DNA from: Rhodeus uyekii
Taxonomy: Eukaryota > Chordata > Actinopteri > Cypriniformes > Acheilognathidae
Length of the DNA: 64,000 nt
Reading direction: 5' to 3'
Assembly (NCBI GenBank): GCA_037043235.1
Contig: JAWRVZ010000076.1
Coordinates: forward strand, 372,001 to 436,000
The position numbers and the translations under genes were made by a program. This document shows positions 36,063 through 49,610 of this stretch, piece after piece; the first letter of the stretch is position 1; the number at the start of each line of letters is the position of its first letter. A model generated the notes under the pieces. It had not been told where the DNA came from, did no database searches, and saw only the letters and a program-made list of their open reading frames with translations.

Positions 36063-39000
36063 TCACAGAAGTGTGCAAGTGCCCGATTTCTTATCATCAT
36101 CTGAACCACCAGATGACTCTTTCCGGTTGGGGTCGTTGAGCTCATCAAAGAGTCCTGTGTCAATCATCTCCTGTTGCCAGGCAATGGGCACAGCACCTGT
36201 GCTAAACTCCTTGAAGAATTTGTCATCCTTCGCATCAAACTCAATACCCTTGATCTCAGAGAACTCAGCAATGTCACCTGTATCCTTTGCATAGACAACG
36301 TTTGGTTTGGGCACCCAGGGTGGGTCAATAAGGCCGGCCTCCAAGCGAGCAAAGTTGATGGACTTGAACCACTCATGCTTCCTTGGATCATCACCCCTGC
36401 GAAAAATAGTACAAGTAATAATTATACATCCTGACCACATGGGAAAAGGATTTTGATGCATTTCACAATATTGCCTTCATGTTGGATAAAGAAAATCAAA
36501 GCTTTTGTTCAATGACTGGTAGGACAATAATGAAGTCCAACCCTTGTGTTAGGGTCAGGGTCCATCCATATATCCTGCTTAGAGACCACATATCCTGCTT
36601 TAACACCTCTGATCACACTGAAGAATCAGGAGGTTAAGAGGGATAGAAGGACTTACTTGCAGCCAAGACGTTCATCAATCTTTTTCTTGAGAAACTGCTT
36701 GATTATGTCTATGGTGGCAGCATCAAAGTTCTTGTGCTCAAACTTGGGTTCCTCATTGATGATGCGCCTCTGTACCTCCTCCTTCTCCACCTTCTCCTTC
36801 TTGGCTTCAGGGCCTTTGAAGGGGGTGTAGCCAGCCACCATTTCATAGATACTACAGCCCAAGGCCCACCAGTCCACTGAGGTCCTGTATGGGATGTCAG
36901 TGAGGATTTCAGGTGCCATATATGCACCCGTTCCAGCCTGTGGAAAGAGACTAAAACTTTAATATTTTCATTTCTTGTTGGAAACTGGTTAGATAATATG
37001 CAAAAGGATTTCTTTGTATGAAACTATGAGGGTTTGTGTAGCATATTTGTTCATCAGAGGCGTTTATTAAAGTGGCAGCACTGTAGTAGTAGAGAATTTT
37101 ATGTAAGTATTTACCTATCTATTGCTCGTACCTCACTTCCTCTCTTTGCCAGAAAGAGGAAACTTAATCTTAATCCTCTACTACCTGTCAGGTGTCATGT
37201 GCCGATCCACGGTGATGAAGTGGACTTATATAAAGACAACCATTCTTAGGCTCAAATGGACATGTGCACCCTTTGTGTACAGACATTAGTTCACCTGATG
37301 TCATTCATTAATAGCTATACAACTAATTCAACACCAGAGCATGGCTCTAAGAATGATCGCTATGGGCACTTCCATTTTAAAATTTAATCCACAATAATAG
37401 TTACAATTCTTTCTCACTGGTCCAAGTGGAAAACCCTTTGAAATGCAAAGAACTATAACAGGACTTTTAGTAATTGACAGGGTTAGTCCAAGTCAGGCTA
37501 AAATTGTTTGATTACATGGAAAGATGCACAGCCATTGTGCTAGGTTATCAGAATTTGTTTACTTAACCTAGAATGACTTAGACCTTCAGACCACTGAAGA
37601 TAGTTTGTGCATAGTGTGTAGTTACATAAATCAAACTGCTAGTCATGGCTTTAAAATCTCCAGAAAATAAAGGCTCTAATAACAGTCAATAACATTATTA
37701 ATGACAGCAAAGAGCAGTGGAAACCAGTCTTGTAATAGTCAAAATATAAAATACACCCCCCTCCTTCTCCCTTTGGCTGTCTGATCAGAGACAGATTTGT
37801 GTAATTCTTCCTAAGAGGATCAGGAGTGTAAAGCCAGCCAAACCCCCGGTGGTTCAGCTTGGGCTTCAACCTGCACTGAGGACTCAAGAAGGGCATGCGA
37901 TAATAAGCTTAGGGTCACTGCATAAGAGTCGGTTCATTTTGACATTTGACATATATCAAAAATTAACATGTCATGAGGGGCGACACTGAGTTTGCAACCT
38001 CTTCCAAAAAAAAGTTATTGAAGTTAGAAAACATGATGAAGTTAGTACCATATATTCACTATCATTGGAAATTTATCTTTATCTTTGCAAACGTAAATTG
38101 TCTTAACAGCTGTTAACGTTTAGACATCCACTTCTAAAATTAACTTAATTTGTGCTCAAAATATTAAGCACTGAACATTTTATTGGGTAGTTTAATTGTT
38201 CAGATTTTTGTTGTCTATGGCATTTTGAAAGAATCTTTACTGAGACAGAAGGAATCACTAAGTGTTTCATATAATTTCCTCTTTAAAAATGCTCCTGGCG
38301 TTTTGATTTATCGGAAGCTTCCCAGTTGCTAATGATGTATTGTCCTTTTGCCATCACTGATAATAATAAACATCACAATAGCAGAAGATTTCGTGTCATT
38401 TCGTATTACACCGTTTTATTGGCATGAGACCTAGTCGTGATTGCTACATATCTCACCTCTTGTGTAGAGGTGAAGCACTTGTAAGCCTTCTGAATTAAGT
38501 CAAATTATTGTTTCATAGAATCATTTTTAGCATAGTTTAGTTGGAAGTTACAGCAGAGTTTCAGTGCCAAGACCATTTTGGAATAAATGTTGATATAAAT
38601 ATATAGGGAAAGTAAATATTATTTTATTCATTTCAATTCACAATTATCAGCGGCCCACAACTTCAAAAGTTTGAGTCAAAGGTGCAGGTAAGGACACAGC
38701 CGCTAACTGATCCTTGAATTACTTCTGCATGATGTCTTAGGTCTATTTACCGGTGCAGATGTACTCAGGGTGATGAAGATCACCAGGAATTATATAACCA
38801 TTATAGAACACCACGCTAACACAGCAGTAATCCAGTGTAAAAGACGAACAATCTGAGGTTGCTAACGGTGTCACTGAAAATCTTTAAAGTCCTTGTGACA
38901 TATAAGGACTGATAAACTTAAAGACCGTGGTCTTAAACTGTGCTCAGAGGACCACTTGTTTATATGAACATAAGAGCTTGGTCCAACTTAACTAGAGAAT

Positions 39001-40503
39001 AGTCTATTTAGGCTTAGCTAAAAGTAGCAGTCTAATTTATTTTCTTTCTTCATTTTTTAGTCTATTTTAAAATGGCGTTTTATAATCTGGAAGTGCTTTC
39101 TTTGCATCTAGATAAGAGCATGTACTGTATTTATGGATTGGTGGCTCAAGACATGATTGATGTTGAACCCCCAGTTAAGAATGGGAGTGTTGCTGTAAGT
39201 AGTCTGTAATGTTGGTTTTACTGTTACGCTAGTCTCCTGAAGAAGTTTGAGAACCACTCTCCATTCTCATCATACACAAGCATACTAAAGTCCTATTTGA
39301 TGCCTTTATCCACACTAATCACAACATAAAGATGATTAACTCACCTTTTGGGTGATGGTCTTCCCCTCAGGAAGCTCCACAGCAAGACCGAGGTCTGAAA
39401 GACGGCACTGGCCCTGGCTATCCAAGAGCACGTTCTCCGGCTTCATGTCACGGTACACAATGTCCATAGCATGCAGGTGCAGCATCCCAGTTGAAATTTG
39501 AGCTGTATAATAGATGATCCGATCCATTTCGATACCCTTCTCACCAATGTTATAGATGTGATACTTGAGATCACCTCCATTCATCAAGCTCATGACCAGG
39601 CAGAGATGGGTTTTGGTGTCGTAAGCATATGCCAGGGTGACAATAAACAGGCTGTTGACCTTCTCTAAGATCTTCTTCTCCAGCAGGGCCATTTTCTCAC
39701 CATGTTTCTTTTTGAGACGCTTCTTGCAGAGCTTCTTGCAAGCGTACATCTGGCCGGTGTTCTTCACCTGCACTGCACACACCTGGAGGTGTATACGATC
39801 AACATGGTCAAGTTTGAGAGACTACATCATAATATCTTTGATTTAAGATGTGTACTCATCAACTAAAGTGTATGCTAATAGGTTGCACTTCGTGAATATA
39901 ACCTACCTCTCCGAATCCACCTTTTCCGAGTGTCCTGAATTCGTAGAAATACTTGTCTGAGATTGGCTGTTTCTCATACTCTTTCCATTGCAGAAATTTG
40001 TCAAAAAATGGGCTTGTCTGGTAATCTGTAAACGGCTTGCCTTTTAAGAATTCTTTGGTGGCCTTCTTCACCTCGGCCATCACATCATCGAAATCTTTGT
40101 CAGTAACTGCCTTGCACTTGCTTGCTACATCTCCAGTCAGGAAGGTGAGGGAGCTCTTGGAACCATCTTTGCAGTACTTGTTGATGATATTTGTACGGGC
40201 CTTGTCTTTGGCAGCAGCCTCTGACAATTCCCAATCATACTCATCATCCAAAAATTCCACAGCAGTGACGCATTCTGGCCCCGCTTGATCGAGGAACTGA
40301 CGGAAAAACTTCTTACCTATAGGCTGCAATTCGCAGAGGGACTCAAAGTCCTTGTCCAGACTCGTCCTGAGTGCCGCGCATTGTTCCGGCTTTGGTAAAG
40401 ACAGACTTCGGCGACGTTTCTTCATCTCCTTGTCATCGCCCCCTTGGGCTTTCAGGTAGGCCGTGTTGGCCACCAAATTATCAAGTCCCCCCATGTCACA
40501 CAT
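36063..40503 (-). CDS. grk7: G-protein-coupled receptor kinase 7 (cone opsin kinase)
   Basis: Four exons: 40503-39907, 39782-39345, 36937-36657 and 36396-36063; GT-AG junctions and phases agree; 549 residues (human GRK7 has 553). The enzyme phosphorylates light-activated cone opsins so arrestin can bind, in photoreceptor outer segments. The N terminus MCDMGGLDNLVANTAYL matches GRK7. An RGS-homology domain follows (about 55-175), then the kinase: glycine loop GKGGFGEV (193-200), Lys215, catalytic YRDMKPEN with Asp311, DLG (329-331, the GRK form of DFG) and YMAPEIL. The C-terminal extension has ETGLFDELNDPN-like sequence and ends CTLL, a CaaX box with terminal Leu that predicts geranylgeranylation; this separates GRK7 from farnesylated GRK1. 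Convergent with atp1b3, as in human 3q23. Confidence 0.96.
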
Positions 40504-42364
40504 TTTGGCGGCTGTCTCAGGTTACTCGCCCAAGAGAAAGGGAAGCTCCGCACACTGCTTTATCAAGCTAGAAGATGCTACTGCCAGTGGTCAGTGCGTT
40601 TGTGTGCTACTCGCTATGAAGCCAAGGCGCGAATGAGCCACTAAGATGCACGCACTTGCAGACCAAGACACACTGACAACCCAGTAATTACTCATTTAGA
40701 ATTAAATACCTGCAAGGGATTTTCACTTAAGTATATTTGTGTGGCCTATACTCAGCTACTATTCAAGGAAAGGAACTTATAAGAGGGTTCTCCCACTAAG
40801 AAGCTTTAGGGCTGACTATATTTAGGCAGATACAGAGCGCTAGTCAACGGGTGGCCATCGGGCTCTGTTGTCTAAACATAAATGGTGATACGATGAGAGG
40901 AGCAAAAATGTGGGAGCTAACAGCTCAGCATGGAGTGTACAAAATGCTGAGGCTAGCAGGACGCACTAAAACTTTCTCCTGTTGTTTTTAGGCCAATGGC
41001 TAATGTGCTATTGTAGCACCAAATACCAAAAAAGGGGCTAATGTCCATCTGCTGATACAATCAATCATATGAAGTGTTAGCTGTTTGTTGTTAATTTAGC
41101 ATAATCATATTTAAAATTTAGTTAAATGTACCTTTCTACCTTTCACCACAGTTGATGCAAATGGTTACAGAATTGCTCTAAGATTCTATTGAGAGTCATA
41201 AAGTGTCAGTATGTTCCTGCCAAATGCTTTCAGTCTTTAGTACACTGTTATCACTCAGATTTTCACCCTGACCAATCACAATTTGTTGTCACTGTTGTGG
41301 CACCATGTGCCAGATAACTGTGCAAAATTGTAAGTATGGTAGGTGTTTTTTTCTTCTAATTTGTTAGATTTTGTTCAATATTTAGCATGTCTGTTTATGC
41401 AGGATTAAAACAATATATATGCATATCACTACATATTATGATGCAGTGATGTACTTTGTTTGAATGCAAGAAAAGGGTAATAATAATGTTTCATATAATT
41501 CATATAATGTTTCAATAATGATGAATTTCCATCTATTTATTTGTTCACAGTTTGTCCAGCTCATCTCATAGTCTTACCAGGTAAATTCAGGTTATGATGA
41601 TGTTTTGTGAAAATGACATTTGGAAGTTCAAGCTTCTTACCTTCCCGGTTTGCACTCTGCTGCACTGGCCTCATTTCTGAAGTGAACTAGTCTATCTTCA
41701 CGTGCTTTAATAAGCATTACCTTTCACATGAATTCCTTAATCGTACTGTGCACTGAAATACTGAAAGCAGAGCACTCACTTTTCTCCAGGTGACCATTTA
41801 AAACTATTATGTTCCACAAACTGTCCCTCACATCGTATCTCAAACTAATTTGAAAAAGAAAATAAACATATAATATATAATTATAATGTAATAATAAAAA
41901 TGATTTGTAATTATTAAATAAAATAAAAAGATACAAGATAAAATTAAATAAAATAAAAATAAAATAAAATTATTAAATTAAATAAAAAATTATTAAATTA
42001 AATAAAAAAGATACAAGATAACGTATAGACAAAAAAAACATTAAAATATTACTTAAAAGCAAAATGCAAGTCTCATGGAACAAGATGGACCACATTGGAT
42101 TTTGAATGCTTCGGTCAGGGGTCATGTAGCATCAGGAATTGCACAATTCTCCTACTGTTTGGAAGAGATCTCTTTATCTAAGTCTGTGCGCATCAGTCTA
42201 AGCTAATTCAGTCCGCTAAAGCTAAGCTAATATGAGTTAATCCATACCAAAAGTGTCTTATGTTTCTAAAACAAAGTGGGAGGAGGGGGTCTCATTCACA
42301 TACATTGACAAGCTGCTCAGTCAAACATTCTAGGTCAAGTTGAACATCAGCCAAGTAAATGGAG
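40504..42364. other. Upstream of grk7, no gene seen
   Basis: Holds the grk7 5' UTR and promoter, unresolved. A low-complexity A-rich stretch of AAATAAAA-type repeats lies at about 41860-42040. Confidence 0.4.
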
Positions 42365-42541
42365 TTAAAGGGATAGTTTACCCAAAAGTGATTTAAGTTG
42401 ATGAATCATTTGCATCAACTTGTTCCAAACTTGTATGAGTTTCTTTCTTCTGATGAACACTAAAGAAGTTTTTTTGAATGACAGTTAATGGACCCAATCA
42501 TAAACTGAATTTTCAGTTTTTTTGGTGAACGATACTTTTAA
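42365..42541. mobile_element. TTAA-flanked MITE
   Basis: Begins TTAAAGGGATAGTTTACCC and ends GTGAACGATACTTTTAA, so both ends carry TTAA and imperfect inverted termini. Inside, TTGTTCCAAACTTGTATGAG and TTCTGATGAACAC are hallmarks of a very abundant cyprinid piggyBac-like MITE. Confidence 0.75.
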
Positions 42542-43462
42542 ACATACAACGGATGGATGGAAGACGTATTTGTGAAGCTGTTTTATTACAGTCTAACATA
42601 GCTTCTCACTATATTGGTTTTTGTGTGAAAACTGCAGGGTAAGCAAATGAAGAAGTATGTAAATGTAGTTAAAGGACGAGTATCGATGCCTATGGTCAGA
42701 TAGTAATTTTGCACATAATTGCTCTTTAGAGTGGACATAGCTAGGAAATCAGCTCTGTCCTTCATGGCAGTAGAATCGCCTTGCCTCACCTGGAGATCGC
42801 CTCCTCTTACAAGAGAGGATTACGAAGGTGGTGGAGGGAGAGAACAGACTAACAATCCCCCATAAACCCACAGACACAAAGTAGCTACTGAGCAGATCAG
42901 CAGGTCACTTGCACAAACGACAAGATACAGCTGAAACACTGTTTAAGTCAAGTTACAAATACCTGATGTCTGATATTAATCATATTTATTGAAACGTTTA
43001 TTTCACCAAAAATATATCAAGCACATTGACTGTGTCCACGACATGCCTATTATACCAATTAGTCCTTTTTTGTGACAGAAAACAAATTTGCCTATTTTGG
43101 ATGTTTAAAATGAAGAGGTTATATATATATGTCTTCTCTGTATTGCCTGTAAACATCAAGAATGGTAAAAAATATATATATTCAGCACATCTAAACACAG
43201 TAAATGCAGTGAAATGCTAGTGAAAGTCACCTCATGCTAAAAGTCAGATCAGTCCCAGTGTCTTCATGTCAAAAATTACACTGCCCTCTAGTGGATGACT
43301 GTCATTATGCCATAATCTTTATGAACTGGTAAGAATCTTAAAAAAAAAGGTGGAAAGAACTTTGACTGAGAAACACACTGAGAATGTAAAATGAACATCT
43401 TCTTCTCAGATGGACAGAGAACTGAGCAACAAGGGTTGAAGGGTTGCCATATAGAGTGAATT

Positions 43463-44106
43463 CAGGTAAAGTGGGTCACTTTTTGGTTAAACGAACAATT
43501 TAGATAGTTTTTTTTTAAATGCAGTTATGAATCTGAATACAATTCATGTGTTATATGCAAGGTATTTACCAATAAACATTTTGAGATCACAAACTCCAGA
43601 CAAATTTGTATTCAGGTAAAGTGGGTTGGCTGGTCTGATAAAGTGGGCTATCTCTAATTTATCAATTAAATGATCCTGTGTCTGTTAAAAACACATGGTT
43701 TATTTACACATATCAACAGACATATTCAACAACATATTTAATGTTGTTGAATTAAATATGTTGAATTTAATATACATATTAAATATTAAAATATTCCCCC
43801 TCTCCCCCCAGAAATCTGAATATTCATGTTCAAAAATCTGATTATTGATGAAAATTAAATGTTTAAAATAGTAAATGTTTAAATACCTTACAAGAAAATC
43901 CTATAAGTTAGAAATTAAAATCTTATTTCACAGGGTTTTCTTCCCTTCACAATGAGGGGGTCCTCCTTTGAGATTTGACCACCTCATATTAGCCTACAAC
44001 AGCCAAAATTAATTTATAATAGTTATAGATCATTGATATGATCTTAAAGCGTAAACACATTGAGTACAGTACAATCAAGCTTAAAGATAAGAGCCCACTT
44101 TACCTG
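43463..44106. mobile_element. Possible MITE with CAGGTAAAGTGGG ends
   Basis: The left end CAGGTAAAGTGGGTCAC pairs with the right end GCCCACTTTACCTG. A second forward copy, CAGGTAAAGTGGGTTGG, lies near 43614. The interior is AT-rich with no coding frame. No target duplication was identified. Confidence 0.5.
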
Positions 44107-44686
44107 CATTCCCCCTATCCAAGTGAAGGAGCTTCTCAAACATGAAAAATATATTTTACTGTGGTTTGCTATCGCTGTGATCTCATGTAGGTGACAGGTT
44201 GTCCCGTCCTCACGTCTGAGAAAAGATGCAAGAGGGAGGGGAAGTGATTATAATTAAAGATTATGAGGCCACATGAAGATAATGATGTACACGGATAAAT
44301 CATTTACAATAAATAGCGCTATTTTATGCGTCGGGTAGGGGGAGGCTGTACGGATGTGACTTCAACGTAATAATAATTTTAAAAACAACAATAGTTATTG
44401 TGTCACGTAATTTAGTTTTGAGAGTTTTCAGACGAGTTTTTATTAAACCCCAAATGTGTGGTTTATTTATAAAATAGCGCCTATTTGAAATTTTGAAATT
44501 ACGTTTTCGGAGTTGTGAGATCAAGGCGATCACCGGGCGCTCAGCGCTCATGCTACCCGCAGAGAACAGCCTTACCTCGGCTAGTGCTTCTGACGTTTGC
44601 CGCTGGCTCTGATGTTTCTGTTGTGGTTAAACATATAGTTGTCTTTTTCTTCTCAGATGGCTAAATGGCTCTTGGAATGGCATGTG

Positions 44687-44863
44687 ATATTTCAGTTTTT
44701 CGTTTTTAATAAATCTGCAAAAATGTCAACAATTCTGTGTTTTTCTGTGAAAATGTGGTGTGCACGTTAATGAGGGGAAAAAAGAACTTAAATGATTTTA
44801 GCAAATGGCTGCAATATAACAACGAGTGAAAAATGTAAGGGTGTCTGAATACTTTACCCACTG
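44687..44863. mobile_element. Tc1 transposon right-end fragment
   Basis: The stretch TGATTTTAGCAAATGGCTGC, AATATAACAACGAG, and then GTGTCTGAATACTTTACCCA with a CTGTA end is the right part of a fish Tc1 element. The left part is missing. Confidence 0.75.
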
Positions 44864-45479
44864 TATATATTTTGACCACAGAGTCAAAAACCTACAGTTT
44901 TTCAAAAAACATCACGTTGTATGATTTATAGCTAAGCTGTTTTCCTCATGAAGACCAAAAATGTCCCCACAAGAACAAGGATCTCAGATATCATCTTTAC
45001 ACTGTACTTTTAATGACCAATGTGGCCTTTTTGAAGTTCACTTCAATAGTTCTCCAGTGTGCCAAATAATAACAAATCCCTTGTAGTCTCTTAATTGATA
45101 TAAGGTAAATAAAATAAAAATATTAATAATGTTTTTACATTTAATATTAATACAAGTATAACAATTAGTCCCACTATGAGTACCTCTGTGCTATGTCTCA
45201 TGCTCAGTTTTGCTATCAAATTAATTAGAACACTTAATCTTATCTGGTATATAGTCAAAATACTTTTGTTTATAAACATCATTAAAAATCTCTTTCCTCC
45301 AGGACAAAGATCGTATATTCCCCCCACAGTACTATGACACGGGCAGGTACCATGCAAAACCCTGTGAAAAACAGTGTTTTCTCTAGGGGTGCTTCTGTTC
45401 TCAATGGCGCATGGACATTTTCCAACAGTCGATGTAAACAATCACTGGCCCAGATCTGTGTCACTCGGTTAGATGTTAA

Positions 45480-46465
45480 TCAAAGAACAAATGGTTAAAT
45501 ATAGCATGTGTACAGTTTCAAATAGGGAGCACATGGGGAAGGTAACGAGGGAAAACAGCTGGGATAAATAAAACTAAGGACAAGGAAACAAGGTGGGAGG
45601 GTTACACAATGACAAGACACGAACACGCAGCCAATGCGGATGCACATCGCCGTGTGTTCACATTAGACCAGTGGTTCTTAACCTTGGTGGAGGTACTGAA
45701 CCCCACCAATTTTATATGCGTATTCACCGAACACCGGGTGGATCCTCGATTTTTGACAGGGGGGGGGGGATTGGGGGTGTTGCGCGATGCTCGACTGTTG
45801 ACGGGAGGCTGAGGGGTTGCGCGACTGTTGTGGGTTGCGCGATGCTCAGCTCCTGACAATAAAATGGACGTAGGTTAATTATATTTCCATGGGCGGACCG
45901 ATACCATTTGATCCGCGATACAATCCGCGGACCGGGGTTTGGGGACCACTGCTCCACCGAACCCCTAAGACTGACTCACCGAACCCCTGGGGTTCGATCG
46001 AACCCAGGTTAAGAACCACTGCATTAGACGAAGACAGCGTGCAGCTGGTGAAAACCAAACTGCGCGACACGAAAACACAACATGAAAGCACGCGGCCGAT
46101 GTAAACACGATCTACATGCTTACAACACTGCACACAGACAGGAGAAAGCGGTCGCACAAAGCCCGAAACCACGCCCACTCACATAACGTAGAGCGAGCGA
46201 CAACGAGGAAGCACTCGGCTCACGCGCTCAAGACAAGGACGAACAAAAGAGTCATGAATAACCGAATTCCGACACAAAACTGAAACAGAACCAGAATAAA
46301 GTATCGGGACCGGACATCATAACTTGCACACAAGACGCTACACAGACAAGAGTGTGCGCGACTCGAATCCGCGCGCACACACAAAACTCGAGACATTACG
46401 GTAGTGTCAGAGCTCTGCCACAAAACCAAGAGAGTGACTAGACAGAATGTGGCAGAACCCTGACA
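45480..46465 (-). mobile_element. LTR (Gypsy-like) fragment
   Basis: On the minus strand it begins TGTCAGGGTTCTGCCACATT, a start typical of cyprinid Gypsy-type LTRs, and runs for roughly 1 kb with CpG-rich sequence. It is interrupted by a hAT MITE (45669-46021). The downstream limit is approximate; no internal region or partner LTR was found. Confidence 0.5.
45669..46021. mobile_element. hAT-Charlie-like MITE nested in the LTR fragment
   Basis: 353 bp with inverted ends CAGTGGTTCTTAACCT and AGGTTAAGAACCACTG, flanked by the 8-bp duplication CATTAGAC (45661-45668 and 46022-46029). Both are diagnostic of hAT elements. No transposase; the G8 run and overlapping open frames inside are not genes. 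Confidence 0.92.
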
Positions 46466-46469
46466 CAAC

Positions 46470-49454
46470 ATGCAGAACACAAGAATCATGTATTTACTAT
46501 ATAAAATTAATGTAAAATCATATGTGTATCCTCTCTTGTGTGTTGATAAGGCTTGCTCATGTTAAATTAGGACACTGCTTAAGTCGTTTTTTCAGACACT
46601 TTGTGTCTGGTAGGCTGACATGAGTGGCCTTTCCAACCATAGGCCTTATTACTAGCTTGGGGATGTTTAAATATTGTAAACAGCTGTACACTTTTTATAC
46701 CATTCCTGCACTTACTAACATTTGCATCGCAAGAGGTGACATTGTCTACACTGGATGCGACAAAGTGATCATTGCAAATTGTTGTGGAATTTTCTATGGA
46801 ATAATGGAAACCAGGATTGTCAGGAAAAAGTAAAGCTGAGTGAGAGCTCACCCTCCCTTCTTCATGTACTGTCCTCACACAATGACTCAGCAATTTGTTT
46901 TCCATCAAAACATCCACCTAAGCATGGGTTGTTGTGTACGAAGCGTTAATTTATGCGACCACAAATTCTAAGAATTGTTTATCAAAAGTTAAGTGTCAAA
47001 AAACTTGTCTGCGTCTGAGGCTGCTTTATATCAAAAAAGTCATTTTTAATTGTGCGATATAAATTAATAGAGCATTGAACATCACTGGACTGGAGAGCTG
47101 AGGGAGAACCACTTGCGGGGCTTGCGGGGCTGAGGTGGAGATGACAGGGAATGAGGACAATGATAGAGCTGGAGGAAAGAAAGTACCCAGTAGAACCAAA
47201 GGGGTGGAGGTACGAGGAGTAGCCTAAGGCCCAGAAGTCCGAGGTACAACCAGACTGACCAAGGCAGAGCTGGCGGGATGAGGGAGCTCGGCGAAGTAAA
47301 TAGAAAACTACTTACTGCATAATTTAAACATAAAGAATCCTTGATAGCATCAATGACACAGACTGCAACAGTTTATGAGGCTGTTGTCCCTTTAAGACCA
47401 AATGCATGGATCTAATATGCTGTTACTTATTCGAGTCTTTGAGTTATTTTTAAATTACTCTAACGTGTCAATCACTTAAAAAAACATTTAAGAAATGTAA
47501 CACCAGAATATCAATTTTCGTGATATTTGTGAATCGATGCAAATCAATTTATGATTAACATGAAAATGATTAATATTCATACACTGACTTCACATCACCT
47601 ATCAAGTTTCCCAGATGGACTGCATTTGAGAATGCACGAAATGCAAATGCAGTTCTATTGACGGCTGTAAAGGTAAGTCTGATGTGATGCACCTGGTGTT
47701 AAATATTGAGGAAGGCTTTTTTTGTATCTGGGGCAGATCACCATTTATGGAGATGCAACAGTTCAACCATGGATCGGTTACACTCAGAGCATCTGCACTA
47801 TAAGCACACAACCTAAAACCACACTCTAGTACAGCTGTGAAAACAATGTTTCTTCTTGACTATGTTTATTTCAACTTATTTAACATTTGGGCGATTATAT
47901 AAATGAATATTGATCAGTTAATGAGGCCACCTGCAGTACACCTGTAATGTGAAGATGAGATGTCTTTATAAAATAGACAAATAACAACAAAGCTATTTGA
48001 TAATGATCATTTACACCTACAAAACCTATGGTTGGAAAATTACAACTAGATCTCGAATCACTTGCCTTATATCGTCACAATGCCTGTATGACTTATTGGG
48101 GCCAAATTATTTACAAATGTACAAAATGCTGTCCATGGCAGATGCTTTTTTTACATTGTCAGTGTTTACATTGTGCATTGAGGTGTTTATGGCTATATGC
48201 AGTAAGATCAGACAGTTTTAAAACAGACTAAATGTGTAATATGTAAATATGTACATATGTAAAATGTAATCACATCCTAATTAATTAAATGGGGATCATA
48301 CAACAACATAGAATACACAATAATTATAAAAACCATGCAGAATAGTACAGGAAAACTGAACAGTAATTTAATGCGTTTACATTCAGTGACGAAGCAAAGA
48401 GAACCAGAGAGACAATGGAAATGTCAAAGCCCGTTAATAAATACAAAATTTACATAAGGAGGAGAACAGATGCAGAGGCAAGTCCAGCTTCAATGTTGTC
48501 GTCGCTATACATTTTTTAAAATACAGAAAAATGCCAGTCACTCTCTTAGAAACCGATTTGATTGTTCAGTGTCCATTATAAAAATTAGATTAAAATTGTT
48601 TAGGCTTTTGTCTTCAGGTCTGTATGAACCCGCAATGACGTATTTACACAATTTTCATGTTTTCATTTAACGTTATTACTAAGATTAAAATGCCACCATT
48701 AGACAATCATTTTAAGTTTTTGTCCACTCTCACTAAATATGTTCAAAGAAAAAACAACTATAAATAACAAAATAAATAAATAGTTTTTTAATAAATATTT
48801 TTTTTAATTACTGTTTTGTAATATTAGCCTACTATTGTAGATTACCTTTTTCATGTGCACTTTTTTCAGCAATAAACAACAAGAAAAAACATGCCATGAA
48901 TATGTAGACAGTTTACTTCATATGACTACAAATTAATTCATTAAATTAATATAATAATAATTAATTAATATAATAAAATAATTCATTTAAATCCTGTATT
49001 ATATCACATTAATTAAATCCTTTGTGTATATTTCAGAATAAAATAATTAAAACATTTTACAACGCTTCAACACTTTACAACAAGTTTGTAATCAACAGAA
49101 CACTGACCTTCACACCATACATTATTAGTTTATTATGTGTTTATTATTATTTTACATTAAACCTTAGCACCTGTTTATATATTAAGTAACAAACGGACAA
49201 TGATAACTTAGTGTCTTAAATGTTACCCAAACCTGATGTGGCCGGGAATAATCTCTTTTAAAATAATAAAATAATTTATTGAATGTATGATGTATAATGT
49301 ATTTTATTTTAACACAGAAATAAAGAATCAAACTCCACTCTAATTTAAGGCTTAAATAAATGTTAGCTTCCCATTCAAACACAATTGCGCAACACAACTA
49401 TACGCAAATATAATCCATTTAATCCTCAGTGTGACTTGTTCTACAGAAATATAA
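46470..49454. other. Gene-poor region; repeat traces
   Basis: No exon recognised. 47090-47300 is a G-rich block (CGGGGCTTGCGGGGCTGAGG, GAGGTACGAGG) resembling the blocks at 24470-25130 and 27060-27700. Open frames at 46579-46917, 47997-48221 and 48470-48670 match no known family. The rest is AT-rich. Confidence 0.4.
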
Positions 49455-49530
49455 GCTAGGATTAAAAGTCTTTACTGTCACTTTTGATCAATTTAATGCA
49501 TCCTTGCTGAAGAAAAGGTATTGTTTTTTT
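49455..49530. mobile_element. Fragment of the ubiquitous cyprinid MITE
   Basis: Carries TCTTTACTGTCACTTTTGAT followed by CAATTTAATGCATCCTTGCT, the end of the same family as 25533-25815. Confidence 0.6.
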
Positions 49531-49610
49531 GCTGATGTTTAGTTTTCTCTAGGATTTTGATTTTTAAATGGCAGTTATCTTTTAACACTGTTGTTCAACT
49601 TGTCTTTAAC

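Noticed and set aside
45300..45480. Possible exon after a CAG in a pyrimidine-rich context
   Set aside because: The predicted peptide matches no family I know, no partner exon was found, and an LTR fragment starts next to it.
45593..46489. Cluster of overlapping open frames
   Set aside because: They overlap a hAT MITE and an LTR fragment, and read through repeat termini.
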